Assembly: GCF_031323975.1 (NCBI RefSeq)
Contig: NZ_JAVIWS010000001.1
Coordinates: 3,968,001 to 4,032,000 of the forward strand
From: Escherichia ruysiae
GTDB lineage: Bacteria; Pseudomonadota; Gammaproteobacteria; Enterobacterales; Enterobacteriaceae
Direction of reading: 5' to 3'
DNA length: 64,000 nt
Shown: piece after piece, positions 62,457 through 64,000 of the stretch
How the letters are laid out: every line of letters begins with the position of its first letter
Numbering within the stretch: the stretch's first letter is position 1
Program-made: the position numbers and the translations under genes
Notes under the pieces: model-generated
The model's database searches: none
What the model was told of the DNA's origin: nothing
What the model saw: only the letters and a program-made list of their open reading frames with translations

Positions 62457-63493
62457 TTTTGTTCCTGTTCTTCGCGCTTGCGTTCTGCTGCCAGCGCCGC
62501 TTTACGTTTTTGTTCGGCTTCTTCCCAGGCTTCATAAGCGTTAACGATACGCGCCACCACCGGGTGACGAACCACGTCTTCGCTGTGGAAGAAGTTAAAG
62601 CTGATCTCTTCGACATCGGCCAGCACTTCGATGGCATGACGTAAGCCTGATTTAGTATTACGCGGCAGGTCGATCTGTGTGACGTCGCCGGTGATAACCG
62701 CTTTTGAGTTAAAACCGATACGGGTCAGGAACATCTTCATCTGTTCGATGGTGGTGTTCTGGCTCTCATCAAGAATGATAAACGCGTCGTTCAGCGTACG
62801 ACCACGCATATAGGCCAGCGGCGCGACTTCGATAACGTTGCGCTCAATCAGCTTCTCGACTTTCTCAAAGCCCAGCATTTCAAACAGCGCGTCGTACAGC
62901 GGGCGCAGATACGGGTCTACTTTCTGGCTTAAATCGCCAGGCAGGAAGCCCAGTTTCTCACCGGCTTCGACCGCCGGACGAGTCAGCAGAATACGGCGAA
63001 TTTCCTGACGCTCCAGGGCATCAACTGCCGCAGCCACTGCCAGGTAGGTTTTACCCGTACCCGCCGGGCCAACGCCGAAGGTAATGTCATGGTCGAGAAT
63101 ATTGGCGATGTACTGCGCCTGGTTTGGCGTGCGCGGCTTAATTACGCCGCGTTTGGTTTTGATATTGACCGCTTTGCCGTACTCCGGCACGCTCTCCGCG
63201 CTTTGCTCCAGTACCCGCGCTTCTTTAATCGCAAGGTGGATCTGTTCCGGTTCGATATCCTGAATCTGACCGCGCATCGGGGCAGTATCGACATACAGGC
63301 TACGCAGAATGTCTGCCGCAGCGGTGACGCAAATCGGACGGCCGGTCAGTTTAAAGTGGTTATCGCGGCGATTGATCTCGATGCCGAGACGGCGTTCGAG
63401 CTGCTTGATGTTGTCATCAAACGGGCCGCACAGGCTCAACAGACGCGCGTTGTCTGCTGGCTCCAGGGTGATTTCGCGAGTGTCTATGTTCAA
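62453..63493 (-). CDS. ybeZ: YbeZ (PhoL), PhoH-family ATPase
   Basis: 346-residue PhoH-like P-loop ATPase, partner of YbeY in rRNA processing. Walker A GPAGTGKT at 142-149 and Walker B FIILDES. The start is TTG at 63493, preceded by AGAGGAACGG; the ATG 13 codons upstream lacks a good ribosome-binding site and gives an odd N-terminal MFSFRRHTDKR. In E. coli the operon has a heat-shock promoter; I could not pick out a convincing sigma-32 site. Confidence 0.93.
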   Translation of the reverse strand: MNIDTREITLEPADNARLLSLCGPFDDNIKQLERRLGIEINRRDNHFKLTGRPICVTAAADILRSLYVDTAPMRGQIQDIEPEQIHLAIKEARVLEQSAESVPEYGKAVNIKTKRGVIKPRTPNQAQYIANILDHDITFGVGPAGTGKTYLAVAAAVDALERQEIRRILLTRPAVEAGEKLGFLPGDLSQKVDPYLRPLYDALFEMLGFEKVEKLIERNVIEVAPLAYMRGRTLNDAFIILDESQNTTIEQMKMFLTRIGFNSKAVITGDVTQIDLPRNTKSGLRHAIEVLADVEEISFNFFHSEDVVRHPVVARIVNAYEAWEEAEQKRKAALAAERKREEQEQK

Positions 63494-63608
63494 ACCGTTC
63501 CTCTTATCTGTATGCCGCCGGAAGCTGAACATTCACCGGCCTATAAGGAAATTATTCACGCCACAGGAAAAAGGCGCAAGCATTGCGGTAAAGATGGGGA
63601 TAAAGAGA

Positions 63609-63639
63609 GAAAAAACAAGGCCCACCGGAACGGCGGGCC
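63609..63639 (-). terminator. Terminator of miaB
   Basis: On the minus strand GGCCCGCC-GTTCC-GGTGGGCC followed by TTGTTTTTT, just past the miaB stop and upstream of ybeZ. Confidence 0.88.
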
Positions 63640-63645
63640 TGAGAA

Positions 63646-64000
63646 TTACGGCTGATAATAACCCACGCCAAGGTCGTTTTCTTTGCGAGTACGGGCAATC
63701 ACCGATTCCGGCGTTTCTGCCACACGCAGACCCATTTCATCTTCAGTTCGCACCACTTTACCGCGTAGAGAGTTCGGGTAGACGTCGGTAATTTCTACAT
63801 CGACGAATTTACCGATCATATCCGGTGTGCCCTCGAAGTTAACCACGCGGTTATTTTCAGTACGACCAGAAAGCTCCATGATGCTCTTACGCGATGTACC
63901 TTCTACCAGAATACGCTGGGTGGTGCCGAGCATCCGGCGGCTCCATGCCATCGCTTGCTGATTGATACGTTCTTGCAGAATATACAGACGCTGTTTCTTC
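63646..64000 (-). CDS. miaB: MiaB, tRNA ms2i6A methylthiotransferase (3' part only)
   Basis: Radical-SAM enzyme that adds the methylthio group to i6A37 in tRNA. Only the last 117 residues are in the window; the gene continues past 64000 with its cluster-binding domains. The visible part is the C-terminal helix and TRAM domain ([31 protein letters not shown]), ending [10 protein letters not shown] as in K-12. Confidence 0.95.

Noticed and set aside
63494..63610. Sigma-32 promoter for ybeZYX-lnt
   Set aside because: Known in E. coli, but I could not find a CTTGAA/CCCCAT pair with proper spacing by eye.

Overview
The window is chromosomal DNA from an Escherichia species very close to E. coli. 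From position 1 to 64000 it follows the E. coli K-12 order from fepE to miaB, and most predicted proteins match the K-12 proteins I remember in length and nearly in sequence. It is not K-12 itself. FepE, YbdO, YbdN and LptE differ at many residues. Three K-12 segments are absent: ybdR between uspG and rnk, ybeF between lipA and lipB, and the ybeQ-to-hscC block between ybeL and rihA. pagP is reduced to a decayed relic. A divergent E. coli lineage or a sister species such as E. fergusonii or E. albertii would fit; I cannot decide between them from memory. I see no prophage, insertion sequence, CRISPR array, tRNA or rRNA.

Region 1 (1-11531) is the enterobactin locus: the end of fepE, the ferric-enterobactin ABC permease genes fepDGC, the exporter entS, the periplasmic binding protein fepB and the biosynthetic operon entCEBA-entH. 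Fur boxes lie in both divergent control regions. Region 2 (11712-20358) holds the pyruvate transporter pair cstA-ybdD, the divergent hcxA(ybdH)/ybdL pair around a MetJ operator, the IbrB/IbrA-like pair ybdM-ybdN, the LysR regulator ybdO and dsbG. Region 3 (20732-25455) holds ahpCF, uspG, a 29-codon predicted membrane peptide, rnk and rna.

Region 4 (25569-36418) is anaerobic citrate fermentation: citCDEFXG-citT on the minus strand, the divergent two-component system dpiB-dpiA, and the C4-dicarboxylate carrier dcuC behind an FNR box. Region 5 (36419-41896) has the pagP relic, cspE, crcB, ybeM, tatE and the lipoate genes lipA, lipB and ybeD. Region 6 (42005-54752) is cell-wall and housekeeping: dacA, rlpA, mrdB, mrdA, rlmH, rsfS, cobC, nadD, holA, lptE, leuS and ybeL. 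Region 7 (54791-64000) has rihA, the glutamate/aspartate transporter gltIJKL with the embedded small RNA SroC, the ybeZ-ybeY-ybeX-lnt operon and the 3' end of miaB.

I did not find a clearly undescribed multi-gene system. The items most worth a second look are the 29-codon membrane ORF by uspG, the IbrB/IbrA-like pair ybdM/ybdN, the decay pattern of pagP, the missing accessory segments, and several intergenic inverted repeats that I cannot assign to terminators.
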